Positions 34,525 through 43,038 of a stretch of DNA of 64,000 nt are shown here, in pieces. The stretch is from UBA11358 sp049517655 (GTDB lineage Bacteria > Verrucomicrobiota > Verrucomicrobiia > Limisphaerales > UBA11358): positions 310,001-374,000 of the forward strand of contig JBEKRQ010000003.1 in NCBI GenBank assembly GCA_049517655.1. Reading direction: 5' to 3'. Under the pieces are notes generated by a model. That model was not told the origin of the DNA. It was given only the letters and a program-made list of their open reading frames with translations, and did not search any database. A program made the position numbers and the translations under genes. How positions within the stretch are numbered: position 1 is the first letter of the stretch; each line of letters starts with the position of its first letter.

Positions 34525-34588
34525 GGTAGGGCGCTTTCTCCGAAAGCGCCGATTCAGTTTGCGGCGCGCTCGGATAGCACGCCCTACC
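34525..34588. repeat. Intergenic palindromic element, GGTAGGGC termini
   Basis: GGTAGGGC and GCCCTACC (8-bp inverted termini) enclose the hairpin GGCGCTTTCTCCGAAAGCGCC and a second GCGCGCTCGGATAGCACGC stretch. It sits three bases after the stop of the 550-aa protein gene and may also act as a terminator. Confidence 0.8.
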
Positions 34589-34635
34589 CGTAGAATCCTT
34601 GCTTTCCTTAATTCTTCGCGCTGCTAACTTGATTC

Positions 34636-35874
34636 ATGGCTTTCACGAAGTTCGGTCTTTCTCCGGCGGTTCTCCAAGGGGTGCGCGCGGCGGGCTACGT
34701 TACACCTACGCCGATCCAACTCCGAGGCATCCCGCTCGTGCTTGCCGGACGCGACATGATTGGCAGCGCCCAAACCGGCACCGGCAAGACCGCCGCGTTT
34801 GCGCTGCCCATTCTCTCGAAACTCGGCCTGCATGCGCCCGGTCCGCGCGCGTTGATTCTCGAACCAACACGCGAACTCGCCGCGCAGGTTGAAACGGCCT
34901 TCCGTGATTTCGCGCGCTTCACCAATCTTAAAACCGCCGTTGTTTATGGCGGTGTTGGTTATGGACGGCAATTGGACGATTTGCGCGCGGGCACGGACGT
35001 TCTCGCCGCCACGCCGGGGCGTTTGCTCGATCACCTCGAACGCGGCACGGTGCGGCTCGACAAGGTTCAATTCCTCGTGCTCGACGAGGCCGACCGTATG
35101 CTGGACATGGGATTTTTGCCCGACGTGCGCCGCATCGTCGACCGCTGCCCGCGCCAGCGTCACACCTCGCTGTTTTCCGCGACGATTCCGCCACAAATCG
35201 AAACGCTCATTCAATGGGGGATGAAAAACCCGGAAACGATTCAAATCGGCGCGCGCCGCACGCCGGCCGAGACCGTCAAGCACGTCATTTATCCCGTTTC
35301 TGATTCGCAAAAATCCGATCTGGTGCTCGAACTGCTCAAGCGCGTGGATTTCAATTCGGTGCTGATTTTTTGCCGGACGAAGCACGGCGCCGACCGTGTC
35401 GCGGGCATGCTCAAGCGCAACAATCACGCCGTGGCCGTGCTGCACTCGAACCGCACACAGCGCGAACGCGAACAGGCCTTGCAAGGATTCCGCTCCGGCA
35501 AATTCGAGGTGCTCGTGGCGACGGACATTGCCGCGCGCGGGCTGGACATCGCGGATGTGAGCCACGTCATCAACTACGACGTGCCGCAGCATCCGGAGGA
35601 TTACATCCATCGCATCGGGCGCACGGGCCGCGCGGAAGCGAGCGGCGACGCATTTACCATTATGACCGCCGAAGACGCCAGCCACGTTTTCGCCATCGAA
35701 CGCTTCATCAGCCAGAAAATCCCGCGCGTGAAACTGGAAAATTTCGATTACAAATATACCATGCTGTTCGAGGAAGGAAAACCCGGCCAGTCCAAGGGCG
35801 GTTTCCCCGGCAAAGCGCGCGGTGTGCGCGTCCATGGCGGCTACCACTTCGGCATGTCAAGACGGAGAAGGTAA
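34636..35874 (+). CDS. DEAD-box RNA helicase (RhlE-like)
   Basis: 412 aa with both RecA-like domains: Q motif (FTKFGLSPAVLQGV...TPIQ), SAQTGTGKTAAF (motif I), VLDEADRMLDMGF (motif II), FSATIPP (motif III), ATDIAARGLDI (motif V) and HRIGRTGRAEASG (motif VI). It unwinds RNA in ribosome assembly or decay. The short C-terminus ends in MSRRRR, less extended than in many RhlE proteins. Confidence 0.9.
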   Translation: MAFTKFGLSPAVLQGVRAAGYVTPTPIQLRGIPLVLAGRDMIGSAQTGTGKTAAFALPILSKLGLHAPGPRALILEPTRELAAQVETAFRDFARFTNLKTAVVYGGVGYGRQLDDLRAGTDVLAATPGRLLDHLERGTVRLDKVQFLVLDEADRMLDMGFLPDVRRIVDRCPRQRHTSLFSATIPPQIETLIQWGMKNPETIQIGARRTPAETVKHVIYPVSDSQKSDLVLELLKRVDFNSVLIFCRTKHGADRVAGMLKRNNHAVAVLHSNRTQREREQALQGFRSGKFEVLVATDIAARGLDIADVSHVINYDVPQHPEDYIHRIGRTGRAEASGDAFTIMTAEDASHVFAIERFISQKIPRVKLENFDYKYTMLFEEGKPGQSKGGFPGKARGVRVHGGYHFGMSRRRR

Positions 35875-35910
35875 ATTGACGAACCAATGAACGTCTTTTA
35901 GACTTTTGAT

Positions 35911-36846
35911 ATGGCAAAGATTAAAATTCAGAACTATCCGCGACGGGACGATTATCTCGCCAAAGATAAAATTTTCCCCCGTCCCAAAACGCCAATTACT
36001 TCTGATCAATTATTTCAAGCCATTACCAAAGCTTTTGAACGGTGCCTGAAAGATAAACGTGGGAATGTTGTCGAGTTGCCGCGATCGCCTGAGGAACTTG
36101 TTCAACTTTGCTTGCAGCATCTCAAAGAACGCAGTGACCCGATTTTAAGTCCGTATTTCTTGAGCCAGTGCAAGGTTGAAGAAATTTTCGAACTCGATGC
36201 GGTTGCCCATGAAATGCAGCGTCATCGTATGAGAATTGGAGTCTTTTATCAATTTCTTCTGATTGAATTGATGCGTTTTCATTTCAGCAACGTGGCAGAT
36301 GGAAAACGCGAAGGCGATGCAGAGTTAGAAATTGACACGCCCGGTTTTACCAAAGGATTGAGACTGTTTATTTCTGTCAAAAAATCTTCCGATACCGTTG
36401 GCGGTCAGGATATCGGCGGCGTGATTCGCCGATTGGAGGGAATTGCCATTGAAGACAAGAACCTTACTCGTCCGTATATTTGTGTAGTTTGCTTTGCGAC
36501 TCCGCAGCGTGGAATCATTTTGCCCTACGAACAAGGGCGTAGCGTCCGACGTAATCGTGACGGCTATCCTTATTCGCCAAACTGCGAGGTATGGAGTCCC
36601 GGTTTTGTTTTTCCCTACGTTTGCGGGTTGGATGCGGAGGAGGTTTATCGAGTTGCACTCCAAACCGTCGGACAATTCCTGCCGTTTCATTCTTTAAGCC
36701 AGCGCGAAAAGTGCGGCAAAATGCTCGCGGAGGAACTGAAAAATCTCAAATTGGTCGCTGCAAAGACCGGCCGTCTTGACCCATTGAAATTTCAGCGATT
36801 TGTCACCCAGCGCAGAAAAGAAGTTAAATTGAATGATGAGGACTGA
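35911..36846 (+). CDS. Putative type II restriction endonuclease
   Basis: 311 aa. Not matched to a named enzyme, but GDAELEIDTPGFTKGLRLF followed by ISVKKSSD (about 137-165) has the spacing of a PD-(D/E)xK nuclease core with acidic residues then the SVKK lysine. It overlaps by 14 bases a gene for a site-specific DNA methyltransferase, which is the main reason for the call. Base composition is visibly more AT-rich than in the helicase and ruvB genes on either side, which fits lateral transfer. The recognition site cannot be inferred. Confidence 0.6.
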   Translation: MAKIKIQNYPRRDDYLAKDKIFPRPKTPITSDQLFQAITKAFERCLKDKRGNVVELPRSPEELVQLCLQHLKERSDPILSPYFLSQCKVEEIFELDAVAHEMQRHRMRIGVFYQFLLIELMRFHFSNVADGKREGDAELEIDTPGFTKGLRLFISVKKSSDTVGGQDIGGVIRRLEGIAIEDKNLTRPYICVVCFATPQRGIILPYEQGRSVRRNRDGYPYSPNCEVWSPGFVFPYVCGLDAEEVYRVALQTVGQFLPFHSLSQREKCGKMLAEELKNLKLVAAKTGRLDPLKFQRFVTQRRKEVKLNDED

Positions 36847-37813
36847 ACAACCAGCAAATTGCAAAGTGATTTGTGGAGACAGTCGTCAGGTGCTAGCTGA
36901 TTATGTTGGCGAAGTTGATTTGATTGTCACATCGCCGCCGTATGCCGACGCGCGGCGCAGTCACTATGACAGCATCCATCCCGACAAATTTGCGGAATGG
37001 TTTCTCACGTTTCACGAATCTTTTTACAAAGCACTCAAACCCACAGGCAGCCTTGTCTTGAACATCAAAGACAAAGTTGTAAATGGTGTCCGGCACCGTT
37101 ACGTCTGGCAAACCATTGAGGCCTTGAGCGAACGCGGTTGGTATGCAATTGACGATTATCTGTGGCAAAAAACTAATCCGATGCCTGGCTACTGGCCGAC
37201 ACGGTTGCGCGACGGTTGGGAGTATTGTTTTCACTTGGCAAAATCGAAACGCCCTTATTTTAACGCTGACGCTGTGCGAAAGCCAATTGGCGATTGGGTT
37301 GTTTCACGACTTGCGAAACTGGGGGAAAACGATTTAACGCGCCACAATTCCGCCAATGCCAGTGGATTTGGTCGCAATGTTTCCAGATGGGTTGGCAAGC
37401 ATACCGTCTTACCATCAAATGTCATCAGTCTTGCGCTCGTTGGGAAAAATCGCGGCCATCCTGCCGTATTTCCAGTGGATTTGCCGCTTTTTTTCATCAA
37501 TCTGCTTTGCCCGCCGGATGGTTTGGTTGTTGATCCGTTTGCCGGCAGCGGCACGACTGGACTGGCTGCTATTTCTGAAAACCGGCATTGCGTGCTGATT
37601 GATAATAATCCAGCCTATTGCCAACTTGCTCTTCGTCGTTTGCGTGAAGAAGTAATCATTCCAAAATCCAATGGCAATGGGCGTTATCCTGAACACTTAA
37701 GCAACGGCCAAGAACAAGTGGCATTACTGGAGACACATCAACCCACGTCCGCTCCAAAAGTAAAATTGCAGCAAGTCCGTTATTCAATCAGCCGAAAGAA
37801 ACAAAAACATTGA
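36833..37813 (+). CDS. Site-specific DNA methyltransferase (beta class, N4-cytosine or N6-adenine)
   Basis: 326 aa. The catalytic motif IV is DLIVTSPPYADAR near 31 and the AdoMet-binding motif DPFAGSGTTGLAA near 241 comes after it, the beta-class order. The SPPY form of motif IV favours N4-cytosine methylation but does not prove it. The central region (TNPMPGYWPTRLRDGWEY, SGFGRNVSRW) probably holds the target recognition part. With the overlapping upstream nuclease gene it makes a compact type II restriction-modification unit. Confidence 0.82.
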   Translation: MMRTEQPANCKVICGDSRQVLADYVGEVDLIVTSPPYADARRSHYDSIHPDKFAEWFLTFHESFYKALKPTGSLVLNIKDKVVNGVRHRYVWQTIEALSERGWYAIDDYLWQKTNPMPGYWPTRLRDGWEYCFHLAKSKRPYFNADAVRKPIGDWVVSRLAKLGENDLTRHNSANASGFGRNVSRWVGKHTVLPSNVISLALVGKNRGHPAVFPVDLPLFFINLLCPPDGLVVDPFAGSGTTGLAAISENRHCVLIDNNPAYCQLALRRLREEVIIPKSNGNGRYPEHLSNGQEQVALLETHQPTSAPKVKLQQVRYSISRKKQKH

Positions 37814-37997
37814 GTAAAATTTTTTACCCCAAAACCTGCCGCAGCAGGATTTGAGAAACGTCCGTTGATTCAATTCGGCTCCCGCTTAAATCATTTCAGT
37901 GCTGGTTTTTGTGGTTTTATCTAAAAAAGTCCGCTTTGGGGAAAATAATGGCACAAAATGCCCTTGCTGCTGATTTTGGGTTTCCCCATGCTGACGT

Positions 37998-39017
37998 GTG
38001 ATGGACGAACGCAAGATTTCCACTTTCAACAAACCCGACCCGGCATTGGAACTGACGCTGCGCCCGTCGCTGTTTTCTGAATTCACCGGCCAGGCGAAAG
38101 TCAAAGAGCGTCTGGAAATCGCCGTCGCGGCCGCCAAAAAACGGAAGGAAGCGCTTGACCACATTTTGTTGAGCGGTCCGCCCGGCCTCGGCAAGACCAC
38201 GCTCGCCTACATCCTTGCCAAAGCCATGGGTGCAAATGTCAGAAGCACCAGTGGCCCGACGATTGAAAAGGCGGGCGACCTCGCCGGCCTGCTCACCAAT
38301 CTCGAAGAGGGCGACGTGCTGTTCATTGACGAAATTCATCGCCTGCAAAAGACCATCGAAGAATATCTTTATCCCGCGATGGAGGATTTCAAACTCGATA
38401 TCATCATTGATCAGGGGCCAAACGCCCGCAGCGTCCGCCTGAACCTGCCCCGGTTCACCCTGATTGGCGCGACGACACGCAGCGGCCTGCTTACCGCGCC
38501 GTTGCTCACGCGTTTCGCCATCCGCGAGCGGCTTGATTATTACGTGGCCGAAGATTTGGAGAAAATTGTCGTCCGCTCCGCGCGTTTGCTAAAGGTGGAA
38601 ATCGAACCTGCCGGCGCGCATGAAATCGCCCGGCGCAGCCGCGGCACGCCGCGCATCGTGAATAACCTGCTCCGGCGCGTGCGCGATTACGCGCAGGTCA
38701 GGCATGACGGCCGCATCACCGCCGACGTTGCGGACAACGCTCTGGCAATGCTGGAAATTGACCGGAACGGTCTCGACGAAATGGACAAGCGCATCATCGA
38801 AGCCATCATTGTGAAATTCGGCGGCGGGCCGGTTGGTCTCAATTCACTCGCCGTCGCTGTGGGCGAAGAGCCGGACACGATTGAAGAAGTTTACGAGCCG
38901 TATCTCATCATGGAAGGTTTTCTGAACCGCACGTCGCAAGGCCGCATGGCGACGGAATTGAGTTACAAGAAACTGGGTTTGAAACCGGCAACTGGAAATC
39001 AATCGCGATTGTTATAG
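37998..39017 (+). CDS. ruvB: Holliday junction branch migration helicase RuvB
   Basis: 339 aa, normal. Walker A is SGPPGLGKTTLAYI near 58, Walker B LFIDEIHRL, sensor ATTRSGLLTAPLLTRF, and the C-terminal winged helix has EEVYEPYLIMEGFLNRT. It drives branch migration with RuvA. ruvA and ruvC are not adjacent; instead a restriction-modification unit lies upstream, 184 bases away. Confidence 0.97.
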   Translation: MMDERKISTFNKPDPALELTLRPSLFSEFTGQAKVKERLEIAVAAAKKRKEALDHILLSGPPGLGKTTLAYILAKAMGANVRSTSGPTIEKAGDLAGLLTNLEEGDVLFIDEIHRLQKTIEEYLYPAMEDFKLDIIIDQGPNARSVRLNLPRFTLIGATTRSGLLTAPLLTRFAIRERLDYYVAEDLEKIVVRSARLLKVEIEPAGAHEIARRSRGTPRIVNNLLRRVRDYAQVRHDGRITADVADNALAMLEIDRNGLDEMDKRIIEAIIVKFGGGPVGLNSLAVAVGEEPDTIEEVYEPYLIMEGFLNRTSQGRMATELSYKKLGLKPATGNQSRLL

Positions 39018-39031
39018 TTGCAGAGGCAACA

Positions 39032-39766
39032 TCAACCCGGTCGCTTTGCCTGCAGAACCATGGTTTCAAAACATTTTGCCTCATCGCCCGGGCCGTGGCT
39101 TTCCAAACCTTGAAGGTTGAGGTCGTTGCTTTCACACAAATTGAAGCGTGTCACTTCGGTGAATCCGACAGATTCCATGGCAGCAGTGAGGGTTTCCTGA
39201 TCGTAAATGAACTTGTGCCCCCAATTGCGAATCGAGTTGTTGATGACAAACGATTCCTTGTAAATCCTTATGTGAGGCAGCGAATTATCCACCATGGTTT
39301 TGATAAATTGCTTCTGTGCCCCGGTTTTTTCGGTGGCATAAAGGCCGACAAGTATCCGCAGGTCGGGACAGGTAACGCGGATGCTTCCGCCCGGCTTCAA
39401 GACCCGATGGCATTCCTGGAGCATGGCGACCCCTTCGGGATAAGTCAGGTGTTCGATGAGATGTTCGGTAAACACGTAATTAAAGACTTTGTCCTCAAAT
39501 GGAAAAGGCCTTGTGACATCCAGGAAGCATTCCGCCCGAAAGAACAGGGAGCAATCCGTGTTCAACCATCCGTCAAGCAGCTTGAGGCCGCTGCCCAATT
39601 GAAGTTTGCTTACCGGATGAGACTTTAAATAGTTTGCAATGACCCGGGATCGTCCGAAGGAAATCATCCCCTTTAATCGCAATAACAAAAGCTGCATGGC
39701 CTTGCCAGTGTGAAACAAGATTTCGTTGTGCTCGGCCTTGTGCGCGATTTTTTCGTAGAGGCTCAT
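39032..39766 (-). CDS. Class I SAM-dependent methyltransferase (Methyltransf_11 type)
   Basis: About 244 aa from the ATG at 39766. The AdoMet-binding region is unusual at its start (LQLGSGLKLLDGWLNTD near 54) and continues FEDKVFNYVFTEHLIEHLTYP and ECHRVLKPGGSIRVTCPDLR. This SAM methyltransferase variant is frequent in glycan and surface-polysaccharide clusters, but here it stands alone between ruvB and carB. It is divergent from carB. The substrate is unknown. Confidence 0.75.
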   Translation of the reverse strand: MSLYEKIAHKAEHNEILFHTGKAMQLLLLRLKGMISFGRSRVIANYLKSHPVSKLQLGSGLKLLDGWLNTDCSLFFRAECFLDVTRPFPFEDKVFNYVFTEHLIEHLTYPEGVAMLQECHRVLKPGGSIRVTCPDLRILVGLYATEKTGAQKQFIKTMVDNSLPHIRIYKESFVINNSIRNWGHKFIYDQETLTAAMESVGFTEVTRFNLCESNDLNLQGLESHGPGDEAKCFETMVLQAKRPG

Positions 39767-39901
39767 AAAGGAAACCAATGCGTTTTGACTCTAATGACCG
39801 GGTCCCAATCAAGCAAGACCCAAACCATTATACGACAGCTCCCCATTGCGAAAAAAACTGACAAACCATGGAAAATCCCTTTCACTCTACAGGATTTTTG
39901 T

Positions 39902-41470
39902 ATGCCCAAGCGCACTGACATTCACAGCGTCCTCATCATCGGCGCCGGACCGATCATCATCGGGCAGGCGTGCGAGTTCGATTATTCCGGCACGCAGGCT
40001 TGCAAGGCGCTCAAGGAGGAAGGGTACCGCGTCATCCTTGTGAACTCCAATCCGGCCACCATCATGACCGACCCGGAGTTCGCTGACCGCACCTACATCG
40101 AGCCGATTACACCCGAGTGCATCGAAAAAATCATCGTCCGCGAGTTGGAAGAGATGCGGAAGATGGGCGTGCCCGTCCAACGTAGCGCAGGCGTCTCGCC
40201 TGCGAAATCGAATGCAGCCGGGACGGCTGCGCTACCCCACAAACTCGTTTTGCTTCCGACCCTCGGCGGCCAGACCGCGCTCAATACAGCGACGGCCCTC
40301 TACCGCAGCGGTGTGCTGGATAAATACGGCGTCGAGATGATTGGCGCGAATGCCAAGGCCATCGAACGCGGCGAAGACCGGCAGGTGTTCAAAGACCTCA
40401 TGCTTTCCATCGGCCTCGACGTTCCGATTTCCGGCACCGCGCACAACATCGAGGAAGCCAACGCCGTGACGGAAAAGATTGGACGTTTCCCGGTCATCAT
40501 CCGGCCTGCGTTCACGCTCGGCGGCACCGGCGGCGGCATCGCCTACAACCGCGACGAATTCGAGGAACTCGCCAAGCGCGGTCTGGATCTCTCGCCCGTC
40601 AGCGAAATCCTCATTGAGGAATCGTTGCTCGGTTGGAAGGAATACGAAATGGAAGTCATGCGCGACAAGGCCGACAACTGCGTCATCATCTGCTCCATCG
40701 AGAACTTCGATCCGATGGGCGTGCACACCGGCGATTCCATCACCGTCGCACCCATCCAGACGCTTACGGACAAGGAATTTCAAATCATGCGCGACCAGAG
40801 TTTCGCCGTGATCCGCGCCGTGGGCGTCGAGACCGGCGGCTCGAACATTCAGTTCGCCGTCAACCCGGACAACGGCCGCATGGTCATCATCGAGATGAAT
40901 CCGCGCGTCAGCCGCAGCTCCGCGCTCGCGTCCAAGGCCACCGGCTTTCCCATCGCCAAAATCGCGGCCAAACTCGCCGTTGGCTACCTGCTCGACGAAA
41001 TCAAGAACGACATCACGCGGGTGACTCCAGCCAGCTTCGAGCCGACCATTGATTATGTGGTGGTGAAGGTGCCGCGGTTTGCGTTCGAGAAATTCGCGCA
41101 AGCCGACCCGGCGCTCACCACGCAGATGAAAAGCGTGGGTGAAGCGATGGCCATTGGCCGCACATTCAAGGAAAGCCTGCAAAAATGCCTGCGCTCGCTG
41201 GAAATTGGCCGCAGCGGCCTGGGCGGCGACGGCAAACCCTGGCGCATCGGCAATGAAGTTTATGGCGACCGCGACATTTTGCCGAAGGACGTCATCAGCC
41301 GTAAACTGAGCGTGCCCAACGCCGAGCGGGTGTTTTTCATCCGCCACGCCCTGCGCGCCGGCTTTACCATCGAGGAGATTTTCAACCTTACGAAGATTGA
41401 CCGCTGGTTTCTGGTGCAGATTAAAGAGATTGTGGATTTTGAGGAAGAGCTGGCGGCAGCGAAGAATTAG
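39902..41470 (+). CDS. carB: Carbamoyl-phosphate synthase large subunit, N-terminal half only
   Basis: 522 aa from the ATG at 39902; whole CarB has about 1070. It starts PKRTDIHSVLIIGAGPIIIGQ, includes ATP-grasp blocks GGTGGGIAYN, ENFDPMGVHTGDS and EMNPRVSRSSALASKATG, and ends in the oligomerisation region (FTIEEIFNLTKIDRWFLVQI) with a TAG. The C-terminal carbamate kinase-like half is not in the window. Split carB occurs in some archaea and in Aquifex, so this may be a natural half gene rather than a deletion. A PstI-type methylase gene starts 47 bases after the stop. Residues about 94-112 come from a palindromic element (RSAGVSPAKSNAAGTAALP). An upstream frame start at 39710 lacks CarB character. 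Confidence 0.85.
   Translation: MPKRTDIHSVLIIGAGPIIIGQACEFDYSGTQACKALKEEGYRVILVNSNPATIMTDPEFADRTYIEPITPECIEKIIVRELEEMRKMGVPVQRSAGVSPAKSNAAGTAALPHKLVLLPTLGGQTALNTATALYRSGVLDKYGVEMIGANAKAIERGEDRQVFKDLMLSIGLDVPISGTAHNIEEANAVTEKIGRFPVIIRPAFTLGGTGGGIAYNRDEFEELAKRGLDLSPVSEILIEESLLGWKEYEMEVMRDKADNCVIICSIENFDPMGVHTGDSITVAPIQTLTDKEFQIMRDQSFAVIRAVGVETGGSNIQFAVNPDNGRMVIIEMNPRVSRSSALASKATGFPIAKIAAKLAVGYLLDEIKNDITRVTPASFEPTIDYVVVKVPRFAFEKFAQADPALTTQMKSVGEAMAIGRTFKESLQKCLRSLEIGRSGLGGDGKPWRIGNEVYGDRDILPKDVISRKLSVPNAERVFFIRHALRAGFTIEEIFNLTKIDRWFLVQIKEIVDFEEELAAAKN
40182..40235. repeat. Palindromic element inside carB
   Basis: Exactly 54 bases (18 codons) with termini GTAGCGCAG and CTGCGCTAC. Internal hairpins are GCAGGCG-TCT-CGCCTGC and GCAGCC-GGGAC-GGCTGC. 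It reads RSAGVSPAKSNAAGTAALP between the conserved blocks EEMRKMG and LLPTLGGQTALN of CarB. Confidence 0.88.
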
Positions 41471-41517
41471 AATAAGGTGGTCGCAATTTGCGACCACTTC
41501 TGATAAAAGGCGACCCA

Positions 41518-43038
41518 ATGACAGTCGCGGTGAGACAATTGCAGAAAGAGCCTACGTTAGAAGAGATAAGTTTGCTGGCGCTTGACCGAGACGTTCGTCG
41601 GCATGAACTTGGTCAGTTCCTCACACCGCATCCGGTGGCGGATTTTATGGCGTCGCTTTTCGAGGCTCGCTGGCAAGAGTTGGATTTGCTGGATGCCGGA
41701 GCGGGAGACGGGGCGCTGTCAGCGGCATTGGTCAGGCGGCTCTGCGCTTCATGCCAAAGACCCAAGAGAATTTCTGTCACGGCTTATGAACTCGACGAAA
41801 CGTTAATTAAACCACTTCACGCGAGGTTGCGCGGCTGTCAGCAAGAATGTGAGCGCGCCGGCATTCAGTTTTCTGCAACCGTGCTCAACGAGGATTTCAT
41901 CGCCACCGCCGTGCCGATGGTGCGCGTGGATTTGTTTGTGTCCCACAAGCCACGGTTCAACGCTGCAATCGTTAATCCGCCTTACCGCAAGATTCACAGC
42001 GATTCCTCGACGCGCCTGCTGCTTCGTTCTGCTGGCATCGAAACGAGCAATCTCTACCCGGGTTTTGTGGCTCTCATCACCAAGCTGCTGGCGGATCGCG
42101 GGGAATTGGTTGCCATAACACCGCGAAGTTTCTGCAATGGGCCTTACTTCAAACCATTCAGAACAGATTTTCTCAAAACGATGTCGCTACGACGGCTTCA
42201 CGTTTTTGAGTCACGCTCGTCGGCGTTTAGCCGCGATGATGTGCTTCAGGAAAACATCATTGTCCATGGAGTCAAAGGCGTGCCCAAACCGGAGCATGTT
42301 ATTATTTCCAGCAGCAGTGGCGCGTCTGGCAGCTCGATCACTGAACGCGAGGTCGCATACCGCGAGGTTGTTTCGCCAGATGACGCGGAGCAGTTCATTC
42401 ATCTAGTTGAAGGTGATGGGCAAAACAGCGCACGAGTGGTCATGGGCCAGCTTTCAGCATCGTTGCCTGATTTGGGCTTGTCTGTTTCGACCGGGCGGGT
42501 GGTAGACTTCCGAGCCAAGGAATTTCTACGGCAGAAGCCTGAGCGCGATACAACGCCGCTGATTTATCCCTGCCACTTCAACGGTGGCTTTGTGCACTGG
42601 CCAAAAGACAAGGCTCGCAAGCCAAACGCCATCGTGAGCAACAAGCAGACCCGTGAATTACTTGTGCCCGCCGGAGTTTATGTATTGGTGAAACGATTCA
42701 CGGCAAAGGAAGAACGGAAACGCATTGTGGCTTGTATCTACGACTCGCACCAGATTTACGCGCCACTCGTCGGGTTCGAGAACCACTTGAATTATTTTCA
42801 CGTCAACGGCCGCGGGTTGTCGATGTTATTGGCAAAAGGGTTAGCTGCGTTCCTGAACTCGACGGTTGTGGATGTGTATTTCCGCCAGTTCAACGGCCAC
42901 ACACAAGTGAACGCGACAGACCTGCGCAGCCTGAATTATCCAACGAGGGCTGAACTGGAAAAGCTGGGCCGCAGGATCGCTGACCCCGGAATGCAACAGG
43001 CGGAACTTGATGCTTTGGTAGAGGAGGAACTTTTCTGA
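41518..43038 (+). CDS. Adenine-specific DNA methyltransferase, BsuBI/PstI family
   Basis: 506 aa from the ATG at 41518, which has AAGGCGACC just upstream; 41488 is an alternative. HELGQFLTPHPVADFMASLF near 40 and LLDAGAGDGALSAAL (AdoMet site) near 60 precede the catalytic AAIVNPPYRKI near 157, the gamma-class order of N6-adenine methylases. The C-terminal half (about 290-500) is the likely target recognition domain. The next gene is a BsuBI/PstI-type nuclease whose ATG overlaps this stop (TGATG). PstI and BsuBI recognise CTGCAG and methylate its adenine; the same site is predicted here by family, not shown. Confidence 0.88.
   Translation: MTVAVRQLQKEPTLEEISLLALDRDVRRHELGQFLTPHPVADFMASLFEARWQELDLLDAGAGDGALSAALVRRLCASCQRPKRISVTAYELDETLIKPLHARLRGCQQECERAGIQFSATVLNEDFIATAVPMVRVDLFVSHKPRFNAAIVNPPYRKIHSDSSTRLLLRSAGIETSNLYPGFVALITKLLADRGELVAITPRSFCNGPYFKPFRTDFLKTMSLRRLHVFESRSSAFSRDDVLQENIIVHGVKGVPKPEHVIISSSSGASGSSITEREVAYREVVSPDDAEQFIHLVEGDGQNSARVVMGQLSASLPDLGLSVSTGRVVDFRAKEFLRQKPERDTTPLIYPCHFNGGFVHWPKDKARKPNAIVSNKQTRELLVPAGVYVLVKRFTAKEERKRIVACIYDSHQIYAPLVGFENHLNYFHVNGRGLSMLLAKGLAAFLNSTVVDVYFRQFNGHTQVNATDLRSLNYPTRAELEKLGRRIADPGMQQAELDALVEEELF

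Noticed and set aside
39710..39901. 64 extra codons in frame before carB
   Set aside because: They overlap the divergent methyltransferase gene and lack CarB character; the ATG at 39902 begins the normal protein.
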